Shown: in pieces, positions 25,411-33,794 of the stretch
Layout of the letters: each line of letters begins with the position of its first letter
How positions within the stretch are numbered: position 1 is the first letter of the stretch
NCBI RefSeq assembly: GCF_003053725.1
Contig: NZ_QAYC01000004.1
Coordinates: 62,001 to 126,000 of the forward strand
Direction of reading: 5' to 3'
DNA length: 64,000 bases
DNA from: Rhodovulum kholense
GTDB lineage: Bacteria > Pseudomonadota > Alphaproteobacteria > Rhodobacterales > Rhodobacteraceae
Made by a program: the position numbers and the translations under genes
Notes under the pieces: model-generated
Told to the model about the DNA's origin: nothing
The model's database searches: none
What the model saw: the letters and a program-made list of their open reading frames with translations, nothing else

Positions 25411-27798
25411 ATGACATTATACCCGAAGGGCCAGTACGGCCCAGACGTGGAACAGACGAACAGGATGCAGAACGCAGACGCAGAGATCGCGACGACCGCC
25501 GCCGCCCGCGAGGCGTCCGGCCAGGCGCTGACCCGCCCGCCGCAGGATAGGGCGCTGCGGCTACGAGAGGGCGTTCTGCTGCGCGAGGCGGGCAGGATCG
25601 AGGAGAGCCTCGCCCATCTTCTCAGGCTTGCCGCCGACGCGCCCGGGGCCCCATGGGTCGCCATCGAACTGGCCGCGACCCAGCGGCGCGCCTGGGCCTA
25701 TGACGCGGCGGCCGAAACCCTTGCCGGGTTGCTTGCGACCGATCCCCGCCAGCGTCAGGCGCTTTTGGCCCGGATCGACGCGGCGGCGCAGGAGTTGCGT
25801 CTCGACCTGGCGCTCGAGGCGGTCGAGGCCGCGCTGGACGTGCTGCCCGGCGATGCGGGTCTTGCGCTGCGCCGCTGCAACCTGACCCTTCAGCGCGGCC
25901 ATGTGCGCGCGGCGCGGGACCTTCTGGACGCGCTGGCCGCCGACCGGCCCGACGATCCGGGCGTAGATCTGGCCCGCGGCCAGAGCTTGCTGGCCGAAGA
26001 CCCCGAAACCGCGCTGGCGCTAGCCGGGGACGTGGTGGCCCGCGCGCCCGGCCTCGTCTGGGCCTGGCCCCTGCGGATCGCTGCGGCGCGCACCCTGTGG
26101 CGGTTCGACGACGCCGAGGCGTGGGGCCGCGAGGCCGAAACCCGCTTTCCCGGTCAGGCGCCGGTGCTGCAAGCCCGCGTCGCCACCCGGATGGCCCTGG
26201 AGGACCCTCAGGGGGCGCTGGCGCTGCTGCCCATGGCCACCGACACCCCGGCAATCTGGATCCTGCGCGGCACGACGCTGCTGGCCTTGGGTCGCCCCGA
26301 AGAGGCCGATGCCGCCTTCGCCACAGCGCTGGACACCGGCGGGCTGCTGCCCGGGGCCGCCATCGGCCGGATCGGCGCCGCGCTCGAGCTGGACCGGGTC
26401 GACGAGACCCGCGCCGGGCTGAGCGCGCTGATTGCCTGGCACGAGGCCCGCGGACACCGGAACGGCGACCGCATCCGGGCCGAGATCGCCGGCAGGCTTG
26501 GCGACTGGCCCGAGGCCGAGCGGCTTTCGACCCGGCTTCTGGACCGGCAGGGCCCCGACAGGGCGCTGCTTTATCTGCAGGCGCGCGCCCGGTTCGGCCT
26601 TGGCCGGATCGAAGGCGCCGAGACCGCGCTGGACACGCTTGGCGCGCTCGACCCCGACCATTCCGCGAGTGCGGAGCTGCGGGGCGAGCTGCATCTCGCC
26701 GCCGGACGCCCGGACGCCTATGTCGCCCACCGCCGCGCCCTGTCCCTGCGCCCCGAAAGTGCCCGCGCCCGGACCGATATCGACTTCGGGCGCGATCTCG
26801 ATGCGCTGGGCCTGCACGACGAGGCCTCGGCGCGGCTGCAACACCTGCTGGACCGGAACGGCAGCGCGCCGAACCTTTTCCTGTCTCAGGCGCTGATGAC
26901 CCGGGGCCGGGTCGAGGAGGCAACCGCGATCCTGCCCCGCTTTGTGCGCGGACGGCGCAATATCGCCGGCGGGGCCGACGAGGCGATCACCCGCGCGGCG
27001 GACCTGGAGCGGCTTTTCGATTTCGAGACGGCCCGGCCGATCCCGACGATGAGCATCTCACCGGCCGCATCGCTGGCCTGGCGGATGGCCCGCGACCGCA
27101 GTCTTGGTCAGGCCGAATGGACGCGGCGGGCGGAACGCGCCAGTGCCATCCGGCGCTGGCTGACCGCCGCCCCGGCAGAGCCCGAGGCGCTGCTGCCCTG
27201 GCTGCATCCGGGCGAGGCCGACAAGCTGCGCGCCCTGCCCCGGCCCTGCATCGTGGCGACGACCCATTTCGGCCCGCTGGTCTATTCGGTCCTGAGCGGG
27301 CTGAATGTCGGCTATCACTACCTGGCCGCCCGGTCGGCGGCCAATCCGGCCGCACGCGGGCTCGGCCCGATGATCGCCGCCGCGACCGCCCCGCGCGAGG
27401 CGGCGGCCGAGGCCTTCCGCGTGCTGCGCGGCAACGGCATCCTGATGGCCACGCATGACTCTCCGGCGCGGGTGATGCGGCAAGGCGGCCCCGGCGATGT
27501 CGCGCGCGGGCGGCTTTTCGGACGGCCGTTCGAGCTGATCGACACCCTGCCCAAGCTGGCAGCCGGGCTGCGCGTGCCCAGCCTGACGCTGCAGGCGCAT
27601 TGGCGCGACGGGCGCATCGCCTTCGAGATCGCGCCGCTTCCCACGCCCGAGGATGGCGAGCCGACGCAGCTTTGGCTCGACCGCTGGGCGCAGGCCTATC
27701 TCGACCGGATCGAATGGATCATGAGCGGGCCGCCCGAGAACCAGAACCTCGACGCCTTGAACTGGCGCGTGCTGCTGCTGGACCCGCCGCCCGCCTGA
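25411..27798 (+). CDS. TPR-repeat protein with C-terminal lysophospholipid-acyltransferase-like domain
   Basis: A ~795-residue protein. Residues ~40-560 are built of degenerate tetratricopeptide repeats (for example GVLLREAGRIEESLAHLLRL; LLALGRPEEADAAFATAL; LGRIEGAETALDTL). The C-terminal ~240 residues resemble LpxL/HtrB-like acyltransferases: CIVATTHFGPLVYSVLSG corresponds to the HxxxxD/E-type core in altered form, and RVLRGNGILMATHDSP to the second block. The start is uncertain: ATG 25411 is used, TTG 25390 and ATG 25465 (preceded by AGG) are alternatives. It is divergent from the glycan cluster, so a role in acylating or assembling envelope glycolipid is plausible. Confidence 0.68.
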   Translation: MTLYPKGQYGPDVEQTNRMQNADAEIATTAAAREASGQALTRPPQDRALRLREGVLLREAGRIEESLAHLLRLAADAPGAPWVAIELAATQRRAWAYDAAAETLAGLLATDPRQRQALLARIDAAAQELRLDLALEAVEAALDVLPGDAGLALRRCNLTLQRGHVRAARDLLDALAADRPDDPGVDLARGQSLLAEDPETALALAGDVVARAPGLVWAWPLRIAAARTLWRFDDAEAWGREAETRFPGQAPVLQARVATRMALEDPQGALALLPMATDTPAIWILRGTTLLALGRPEEADAAFATALDTGGLLPGAAIGRIGAALELDRVDETRAGLSALIAWHEARGHRNGDRIRAEIAGRLGDWPEAERLSTRLLDRQGPDRALLYLQARARFGLGRIEGAETALDTLGALDPDHSASAELRGELHLAAGRPDAYVAHRRALSLRPESARARTDIDFGRDLDALGLHDEASARLQHLLDRNGSAPNLFLSQALMTRGRVEEATAILPRFVRGRRNIAGGADEAITRAADLERLFDFETARPIPTMSISPAASLAWRMARDRSLGQAEWTRRAERASAIRRWLTAAPAEPEALLPWLHPGEADKLRALPRPCIVATTHFGPLVYSVLSGLNVGYHYLAARSAANPAARGLGPMIAAATAPREAAAEAFRVLRGNGILMATHDSPARVMRQGGPGDVARGRLFGRPFELIDTLPKLAAGLRVPSLTLQAHWRDGRIAFEIAPLPTPEDGEPTQLWLDRWAQAYLDRIEWIMSGPPENQNLDALNWRVLLLDPPPA

Positions 27799-27813
27799 CC
27801 GGACGACTGGCGC

Positions 27814-28173
27814 TCAGGCCTTGCCCGCGTGCGTATCGAGATAGATCCGCACGGCTTCCTGCACATGGCGGAACCGGTCGCCGCCAAGCGGCTTGCCGCC
27901 ATACCAGCGGGTGACTACCACGATATGGTCGCGCAGATCGGCCCGTTCGAGCATGCGCAGGATGATCGCCCCCGCCCCGGCCTCGCCACCGTCGGTCTTC
28001 ACCGGCCCTCCGGCGCCGAGAAAGGCCCAGCTGTGATGGGTGGCGCGGGCGAATTTCTTGCCGCGTCGCAGCTCGGCCAGAAAGGCCCGGGCCTCTGCCG
28101 CGCTGTGGCAGGGCCCGCCCGAGACCGCATAGCGCGAGCCCCGGTCGGTTAGGATATTTTCGAGAATGCGCAT
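27814..28173 (-). CDS. YigZ/IMPACT-family protein
   Basis: Small protein of 119 residues matching the N-terminal IMPACT domain of the YigZ family: AEARAFLAELRRGKKFARATHHSWAF, TDGGEAGAGAIILRMLE, and VVVTRWYGGKPLGGDRF, which parallel the DDGEPSGTAG and RYFGG signatures. The C-terminal domain of YigZ is absent, as in short alphaproteobacterial members. The ATG at 28171-28173 (MRILENILTDRG) was chosen because conserved sequence starts there. It is convergent with the TPR gene and next to the DUF2478 gene. Its cellular role is not well known. Confidence 0.78.
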   Translation of the reverse strand: MRILENILTDRGSRYAVSGGPCHSAAEARAFLAELRRGKKFARATHHSWAFLGAGGPVKTDGGEAGAGAIILRMLERADLRDHIVVVTRWYGGKPLGGDRFRHVQEAVRIYLDTHAGKA

Positions 28174-28219
28174 GGCGCACCCTGGGCCGGGCGGGACGCG
28201 GGCGCAAGCCCGGCCGCGC

Positions 28220-28747
28220 TCAGGCCAATGCGCAAAGCGCGTCGGGGTCCCGGACCGGAGCCCCGAGCCAGTCCAAAACCGCGCCCGCATCGGGAACAAG
28301 CGGCCGGGCGAGCCCCCCGGCGAACGTCTCGAAGGCCGCGAGGTTCAGGCCGTTGACGCCGGTCAGAACCGGCAGCCCCCGGTCGAGCGACTCGGCGATC
28401 AGCGGCACGAAGCCGTGGCCCGCCGCCTCGAGCTTGCCGAACTTGTTCACGATCAAGACCGACGCGCCGTCGAGATGGCGCGCGGCCTCGGCCGCTGCGG
28501 CCTCGACCGCGCCCGACTCCATCCGGCAGCCGCGCGAGCCCGAGCCCAGCGCCTGCGATATTCGCAGCACCGGCCCGTCGGGCAGGACTTGCAGATCGGT
28601 ATCGCAGGGATGGGCGTTGGGTGCGGCGGCGGCGCAGGGCACCACACCGGCTGGGCGCAGACCCTGCCCCTGAAGCAGCCGCGCCACCTCGGCCAGCACC
28701 GTGCTGGCCGCGCTGCGGTCCTCGGAAAGAAGATAGCCAAATCGCAT
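28220..28747 (-). CDS. DUF2478 family protein (putative NTP-binding, molybdoenzyme-associated)
   Basis: Protein of 175 residues. VLIVNKFGKLEAAGHGF, preceded by MRFGYLLSEDRSAASTVLAEVARLL and followed by GLPVLTGVNGLNLAAFETFAGG, matches DUF2478, a P-loop-like family often found near molybdenum transport or molybdoenzyme genes. Here it lies downstream of dorA on the same strand, after a likely terminator at 28764-28812. A role linked to molybdenum cofactor supply is inferred only from this neighbourhood. Confidence 0.7.
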   Translation of the reverse strand: MRFGYLLSEDRSAASTVLAEVARLLQGQGLRPAGVVPCAAAAPNAHPCDTDLQVLPDGPVLRISQALGSGSRGCRMESGAVEAAAAEAARHLDGASVLIVNKFGKLEAAGHGFVPLIAESLDRGLPVLTGVNGLNLAAFETFAGGLARPLVPDAGAVLDWLGAPVRDPDALCALA

Positions 28748-28763
28748 GGGCTGGCCTCCGCAA

Positions 28764-28812
28764 GAAAAAGGGAGGACAGGCCCGTCGGGGGGAGTGGGTG
28801 ACGGACCTGTCC
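28764..28812 (-). terminator. Rho-independent terminator downstream of dorA
   Basis: Read on the minus strand, an imperfect 13-bp stem (GGACAGG/CCTGTCC plus CCGTC/GACGG arms, at 28774-28786 and 28800-28812, one internal mismatch) with a 13-nt loop is followed by CTCCCTTTTTC. It lies 30-78 bp after the dorA stop, where termination is expected before the DUF2478 gene. Confidence 0.68.
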
Positions 28813-28841
28813 ATCCGCCCGGACCCGGATCAGGGTCTGGG

Positions 28842-31301
28842 TCAGGCGGGCTGGCTGAAGACCGTCACCGGCGGCAACGGACCTTCGAAACGTTCGACAT
28901 CGGCCATCGCCGTCTGGCCGCAATTGCCCTGCGCCAGCCGCGAGGTCGCGATGCCGGTGGTCAGGTTGTTGACGTCGCCATAGGCACAGAGGCTGCCGAT
29001 CTGGCGCGGATCGACCGGGTCGAACCAGCCGCCCTCGCTGACCCGGATCACCCCGGGCCGGATCACGTCGGTGATGACGAGCCCGGCAAGGATCTGTCCC
29101 CGGTCATTGAAGACACGCACCACATCGCCTTCCGACAGGCCGCGCGCGGCCGCATCGGCGGGGTTCATCCAGCAGGGCTCGCGCCCCTTGACCTCGTAGC
29201 CCTCGCGGATCTTGGTGCCGCAAAGCTGCGAGTGCAGCCGCATGTCCGGGTGGTTGGCGGCAATCGCCAGCGGATAGGTCGTGGTCGCCCCGCCCAGACG
29301 CTCGATCGGTTCCATCCAGGTGGCATGGGGCGGACAGTCGTCATAGCCGTATTTCTCGATGGCGTTCGAATAAAGCTCGAACTTGCCCGAGGCCGTGCCC
29401 AGCGCGTTCAACAGCGGATCGGCCCGGAAATCGGCATGGCGCACCCAGTCCTTCTGGACGTCGCTCAGCGGGAATGCCAGCGGCTCGTCGCTGTCCCAGA
29501 AGGACTCGAACACCGGCATTTCCATGCCCTTGCCTCGCGCCTCGATCCGGGCGCCTTCGTAAAAGCCGCGGATCCAGTCCATTTCCGACAGGCCCTGGGT
29601 GAACTCGTGGCCCTTGCCCAGACTGGCGGCGATGTCGGCGAAGATGTCGTAATCGCTGCGCGCCTCGAAGACCGGATCGACGATCTTCTTCATCGGCAGG
29701 ATGTGGCTGAGAGCATAGTCGCCCACCTGCGCGATGTCGTTTCGTTCATAGGAGGTCGTCGCGGGCAGCACGATATCGGCATGGCGCGCCGAGGCGGTCC
29801 ACTGGATGTCATGCACGATGAAGGTGTCGAGCTGGCGCCAGGCGCGCAGCATCTCGTTGCGGTCCTGATGGTGCGAGAACGGATTGCCGCCGACCCAGTA
29901 GGCCAGCTTGATCTCGGGCAGTTCGATCTCGTGGCCGTTGAACTGCATGGTCTTGCCGGGGTTCAGCAGGGTTTCGACCAGCCGCGAGACCGGGATCGAC
30001 ACCGCGCCGCTTTTGGCAAGCCAGGCCGCGCCCTCGACCACCACGCCGGAGGCATCGTCGATGGCCTTCAGGATCGGCGAGGTATGGGTCGGCGCGCCGC
30101 CCGAGGCATAGTGATAGCTGAGCCCGTAGCCGCCGCCCGGCAGACCGATCTGGCCCAGCATCGAGGCCAGCGTGATCAGCGCCCAGTGGATCTGTTCGCC
30201 ATGGTGCTGGCGCTGGGTCGAATAGCCAAGCGCCAGCATCGTCCGTTTCGACGAGAAGCGCCGGGCCAGGTCGCGCAGCTTGTCGGCCGGAACCCCGCAG
30301 ATTTCGGCAGCCCATTCCGGCGTCTTCGGCGTGCCGTCGCTGTCGCCCAGCAGATAGGGCAGGAACTTGTCGAAGCCGACCGTGTAGCGGTCGAGGAAGG
30401 CCTGGTCGTGCAGCCCTTCGTCATAAAGCGCATGCATGATGCCCAGCATCATCGCCACGTCGGTCTGCGGTGCGGGGGCGATCCATTCGCTGTCCAGCGC
30501 CTGCGCCGTCTCGGTGCGGATCGGGTCGATGCAGATCGACTCGGTGCCCGCCTCCTTCAGCAGATCGACGCCCCGGAACGACCCGTGATCGGCCACCGAC
30601 CAGCAGATTTCCGAGTTGTTCAGCGGGTTCGCGCCCCAGAACACCATCAGCTCGCAATTGGCAGCGAGGTTGTCCCAGGTGGTGCACTGTTCGTAGACCT
30701 CGATGGACCCGGAAACGTAAGGCAGGATCACCTGCGCCGCGCCGGTGGAATAGTCGCCGGTCGAGTTGGTGTAACTGCCCGTCAGGTTCAGCATCCGCCG
30801 CAGAAGGGTCTGGCAGTTATGCAGGTTGCCCGGACTCTTCCAGCCATAGGACCCGGCAAAGACCGCCGGATGGCCATAGGTGTCGCGCACCCGGGTGATC
30901 TCGTTCGCGACCAGTTCGATGGCCTGTTCCCAGCTCACGCGGACGAAGTCGCCCGAGCCGCGGCCGTCGGGATCGGCGCCGGGACCCTGTTCCAGCCAGG
31001 CGCGGCGCACCATCGGGTAGCGGATGCGCGATTCGGAATAGAGCGAGTCGAGCACGCCCGGCAGCTGCGGCGAGGGCGCGGGGTCGCCGGCCCAGGGCTT
31101 GAACTCGACGGCGCGGCCGTCCTCGACGATGCCGTGGAAGACGCCCCAGTGGCAGCCGGAAAGGATGCCGCCGCTCGCGCCTTCGGCTGCGGCCCCGCGG
31201 CCCAGCAGGGGCAGCCCGGCAAGGCCGAGCCCGGCGGCGATGGACCCCTTGAGGAAGCTGCGCTTGGACAGGGTCGGAGTGGTCATGGAATTCGCGGTCA
31301 T
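28842..31301 (-). CDS. dorA: DMSO/TMAO reductase, molybdopterin catalytic subunit
   Basis: Periplasmic molybdoenzyme of 819 residues that reduces DMSO or TMAO as a terminal electron acceptor. It follows DorA/TorA along its whole length: GCHWGVFHGIVEDGRAV, GSYGWKSPGNLHNC, the Mo-ligand region GDYSTGAAQVILP with Ser185, YEQCTTWDNL, PQTDVAMMLGIMHAL, and MLGQIGLPGGGYGLSYHY. There is no N-terminal [4Fe-4S] cysteine motif, as expected for this type. The Tat signal reads LSKRSFLKGS, with Lys-Arg in place of twin Arg. The start used keeps MTANSMTTPTLSKRS; MTTPTL is a possible alternative. Its chaperone and cytochrome genes are just upstream in the same operon. Confidence 0.93.
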   Translation of the reverse strand: MTANSMTTPTLSKRSFLKGSIAAGLGLAGLPLLGRGAAAEGASGGILSGCHWGVFHGIVEDGRAVEFKPWAGDPAPSPQLPGVLDSLYSESRIRYPMVRRAWLEQGPGADPDGRGSGDFVRVSWEQAIELVANEITRVRDTYGHPAVFAGSYGWKSPGNLHNCQTLLRRMLNLTGSYTNSTGDYSTGAAQVILPYVSGSIEVYEQCTTWDNLAANCELMVFWGANPLNNSEICWSVADHGSFRGVDLLKEAGTESICIDPIRTETAQALDSEWIAPAPQTDVAMMLGIMHALYDEGLHDQAFLDRYTVGFDKFLPYLLGDSDGTPKTPEWAAEICGVPADKLRDLARRFSSKRTMLALGYSTQRQHHGEQIHWALITLASMLGQIGLPGGGYGLSYHYASGGAPTHTSPILKAIDDASGVVVEGAAWLAKSGAVSIPVSRLVETLLNPGKTMQFNGHEIELPEIKLAYWVGGNPFSHHQDRNEMLRAWRQLDTFIVHDIQWTASARHADIVLPATTSYERNDIAQVGDYALSHILPMKKIVDPVFEARSDYDIFADIAASLGKGHEFTQGLSEMDWIRGFYEGARIEARGKGMEMPVFESFWDSDEPLAFPLSDVQKDWVRHADFRADPLLNALGTASGKFELYSNAIEKYGYDDCPPHATWMEPIERLGGATTTYPLAIAANHPDMRLHSQLCGTKIREGYEVKGREPCWMNPADAAARGLSEGDVVRVFNDRGQILAGLVITDVIRPGVIRVSEGGWFDPVDPRQIGSLCAYGDVNNLTTGIATSRLAQGNCGQTAMADVERFEGPLPPVTVFSQPA

Positions 31302-31312
31302 AGCCTGTCCTT

Positions 31313-31978
31313 TCAGATCTGAGCCGTCACGGCACGTGTCAGGGGTTCGGGACCGGGGTCCGTGGCGGCGGCCGCATCGGCCGCCAGCCGGGTTCTCAGC
31401 GCCAGCACCAGCCGGGCCAGCGCGCCGTAAAAGCCGGTGCGGTCCGCCCCGGTCAGGGCCGCCGCGAACCGGTCGGTCCAGCGCAATTCGTCCAGCACCC
31501 GCGCCGCGATGTCGGACCGGTCCTGGCGCAAGGCCTCGGCCAGCGCCGCCAGTTGCACCGCCAGGTGGTCGGCGGGTTCGCCGGTGACGTCCAGATGGAC
31601 GTCGAGATCGCGCAGGATGGCCTGGGCGCGGCCCGCCGCGGGGCCGCAGAGCCGGCCGGTCCCGTCCCAGGCACTGGCATAGGGCGGCAGGCTCCGCTGC
31701 CGGAAGATCCCCTCGAAGAGCGCGGTATGCCGACGCCCGAGGGCGGTGACGACCTCCTCGGCGGGGCCATCCGCCAGGATCTGGCGCAGGGCATCTACCT
31801 CGGATCCGGCACCAAGGATCTCTCCGATCCGGCCCAGCGCCACCTGACCCGGCATGCTGCGCAGGGCCTGCACCGTTTCAAGGTCCGGCGGGGCGAGGAA
31901 GAGGGAGGCCAGAGCCTCGGCCGTCTGGGCCAGATCGGCCATCTCGGCGGCGGTCAGTCTTTGGGAAAAGCTGCTCAC
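31313..31978 (-). CDS. dorD: TorD-family molybdoenzyme maturation chaperone
   Basis: Cytoplasmic chaperone of 221 residues, expected to bind the DorA signal and apo-enzyme during cofactor insertion. It is all-helical in appearance, with ALGRRHTALFEGIFRQRSLPPYASAW (the LF...G....PPYAS pattern near the TorD E-P-x-D-H region) and GEPADHLAVQLAALAEAL (EPxDHxxxxL signature). The GTG at 31976-31978 overlaps the cytochrome stop, so the two genes are coupled. It ends 11 bp before dorA, matching the torC-D-A/dorC-D-A gene logic. Confidence 0.87.
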   Translation of the reverse strand: MSSFSQRLTAAEMADLAQTAEALASLFLAPPDLETVQALRSMPGQVALGRIGEILGAGSEVDALRQILADGPAEEVVTALGRRHTALFEGIFRQRSLPPYASAWDGTGRLCGPAAGRAQAILRDLDVHLDVTGEPADHLAVQLAALAEALRQDRSDIAARVLDELRWTDRFAAALTGADRTGFYGALARLVLALRTRLAADAAAATDPGPEPLTRAVTAQI

Positions 31979-33600
31979 TCGACCACTCCCGCGCTGGTGT
32001 TGAGATCCTTCGAATGGTTCTGCAGATAGGCGAGGATCAGGCGGTACTGGTCGTCGGTGAAGGACGTGAAGCGCCGCATCGCCTTCAGCGTGCCGATCCA
32101 CTGGTTCGCGGTGAAATGGGTCTGCTGCGGCAGCACGTGGCAGGCGGCGCAAGCCTTCTGGAAGGTGTCTTGCCCATAGGCCCAGACCGCCGCGCGGTCG
32201 GTGTTCAGGCCATTGGCATCGGACCACAGCGTGATCTCGGCCGGAACCCAGCTTTGCCCGGTCTCGGGATCGGTTTCGGGCGCGCCACGGGTCACGGTCG
32301 CGGCCGCGGCATCGTCGAGAACCGCCATCATCACCCGCTGGCCGCGCGCCTGATAAAGGATCGAGGACGCCTCTTCGAGCTGCCAGCCCTTCAGCACCAG
32401 CTCGACCTTGTCGCCATTACGCCCGGCGACCTCGACCGCAGCCCCGCCCAGCAGCTTGCCTTCGGGTTCGTTCTCGGTCCCGACCATGTCGGCGCCCAGC
32501 CAGACATCCTTGGTTTCGACCACGGTGGCCGCCGTGCCCTTGACGATGGCGGAGGGGGACGAGACCGGCAGTTGCGGTGCGACCCCGATCGCCTGATCCA
32601 GCATCACCACGTGATTGCTGTAGTTCGGCTCGGGCAGGCCCGGCGCGCGATTATCGATCGGCGGCAGGGTCTTGAGATAGACGGCCATCGCCTGCACGTC
32701 CTCGAAAGGCAGCTGCGAGGTGTTCCGCACGACCTCGGCCATGTCGCCATCGGCCGTCCGCCCGACCGGGTTGACGCCGGTATGCAGGTAATTGGCGATC
32801 CGCGCCGCGGACCAGTAACCGATGCCGGTCTGATCGGGCGAGATGTTGGGGAACCAGCCGGTGCCCTCGGGGTTCGGGCCGCCGCCATAGCGCTTGGAGG
32901 CGACGACATCGCCCATCGGCCCGCGCGGCGAGTGGCATTCGGCGCAGTGGCCCGGGCCTTCCACCAGGTATTCGCCGCGATGATACAGATCGGCATCGAC
33001 GCCCTCGGGCACCGGACCGGGCGTGTAGCCGTCGCCGCCGAGGAAGGCCAGACGCCAGACGCCCACGCCGCGGCGCAGGTTGTAGGGGAAGTTCAGCTCA
33101 TGCGCGGGCACCTCGTTCGACACTGCGGGCAGCGACATCATGTAGGCGTAAAGATCGCGCACATCGGTCCCGGTCAGCTTGCGGTACGAGGTGTAGGGGA
33201 AGGCGGGATAGAGGTTCTGCCCGTCGGGCAGAGCGCCGTCGGGGCCGACCCCTTCGCGCAGCGCCCGGTCGAACTCGGCCAGGGTCCAGCGGCCGATGCC
33301 GGTCGCCTCGTCGGGCGAGATGTTGGGCATGTGGAAGGTGCCGAAAGCCGTCTCGAGGCTGCGGCCGCCGCCCAGATGGGTGTCGTCTTCAAGGCCGGGG
33401 GTCTCGTGGCAGGTGGCGCAGTCTGACGCCACGAAGACCGTGCGCCCGTTTGCGAGATCCGCGCCGTCGAGCGCGGGCAGATCCTGGCTGCCGTGAATCG
33501 CGGACCAGGTCCAGGGAGATGTCACGAGCAGAAAGCCTGCAACGCCCAGAAGCAGCGCGCCGCCCCCGAGTTTCAGCCACGAAGTTCCGTTCGATGTCAT
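31975..33600 (-). CDS. Membrane-anchored triheme cytochrome c, ADH-type diheme module fused to DorC/TorC-like C-terminus
   Basis: A 541-residue electron-transfer protein. An N-terminal membrane anchor (~9-26, LKLGGGALLLGVAGFLLV) is followed by three CxxCH heme sites: CATCH 61-65, CAECH 219-223 and CAACH 484-488. The first two lie in domains like alcohol/gluconate dehydrogenase cytochrome subunits (FHMPNISPDEATGIGRW; WFPNISPDQTGIGYW; PFEDVQAMAVYLKTLP). The last ~200 residues match the DorC/TorC C-terminal domain, ending CAACHVLPQQTHFTANQW. GGAGG lies 8 bases before the ATG at 33598-33600. It probably passes quinol-derived electrons to DorA, but has no NirT-type tetraheme part as known DorC has. 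Confidence 0.86.
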   Translation of the reverse strand: MTSNGTSWLKLGGGALLLGVAGFLLVTSPWTWSAIHGSQDLPALDGADLANGRTVFVASDCATCHETPGLEDDTHLGGGRSLETAFGTFHMPNISPDEATGIGRWTLAEFDRALREGVGPDGALPDGQNLYPAFPYTSYRKLTGTDVRDLYAYMMSLPAVSNEVPAHELNFPYNLRRGVGVWRLAFLGGDGYTPGPVPEGVDADLYHRGEYLVEGPGHCAECHSPRGPMGDVVASKRYGGGPNPEGTGWFPNISPDQTGIGYWSAARIANYLHTGVNPVGRTADGDMAEVVRNTSQLPFEDVQAMAVYLKTLPPIDNRAPGLPEPNYSNHVVMLDQAIGVAPQLPVSSPSAIVKGTAATVVETKDVWLGADMVGTENEPEGKLLGGAAVEVAGRNGDKVELVLKGWQLEEASSILYQARGQRVMMAVLDDAAAATVTRGAPETDPETGQSWVPAEITLWSDANGLNTDRAAVWAYGQDTFQKACAACHVLPQQTHFTANQWIGTLKAMRRFTSFTDDQYRLILAYLQNHSKDLNTSAGVVE

Positions 33601-33794
33601 GGTAAGTGCCTCCGATCCGCTCGGACTTGGGGAATGGACCGGCAGACCATACCCCGGCGGAAAGGCGCAAAGGCTTCGGGTTTGTAAGAATTTGTAAACG
33701 CGACGTAAACGAAGCCCGCGGCAAACTGGCGGCGGGCCGCCACCCGCAGCGAAGCCCGATTGCCAATTTGTCGCAGTTATGGTCGATTGCCGCC
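33601..33794. promoter_or_regulatory. Divergent control region between the reductase operon and dorS, with phased direct repeats
   Basis: This 194 bp gap holds a stretch with TTTGTAAGAA (33681) and TTTGTAAACG (33691) as two decamers in tandem, then GTAAACG again at 33705. The GTAA cores start at 33684, 33694 and 33705, one helical turn apart. TorR/DorR-type regulators bind tandem decamers, so these are candidate operators for the response regulator at 36149. The assignment is by position and spacing only. Confidence 0.5.

Noticed and set aside
28746-31322. Plus-strand open frame of over 800 codons opposite dorA
   Set aside because: Shadow of the dorA codon bias; DorA motifs are unambiguous on the minus strand.
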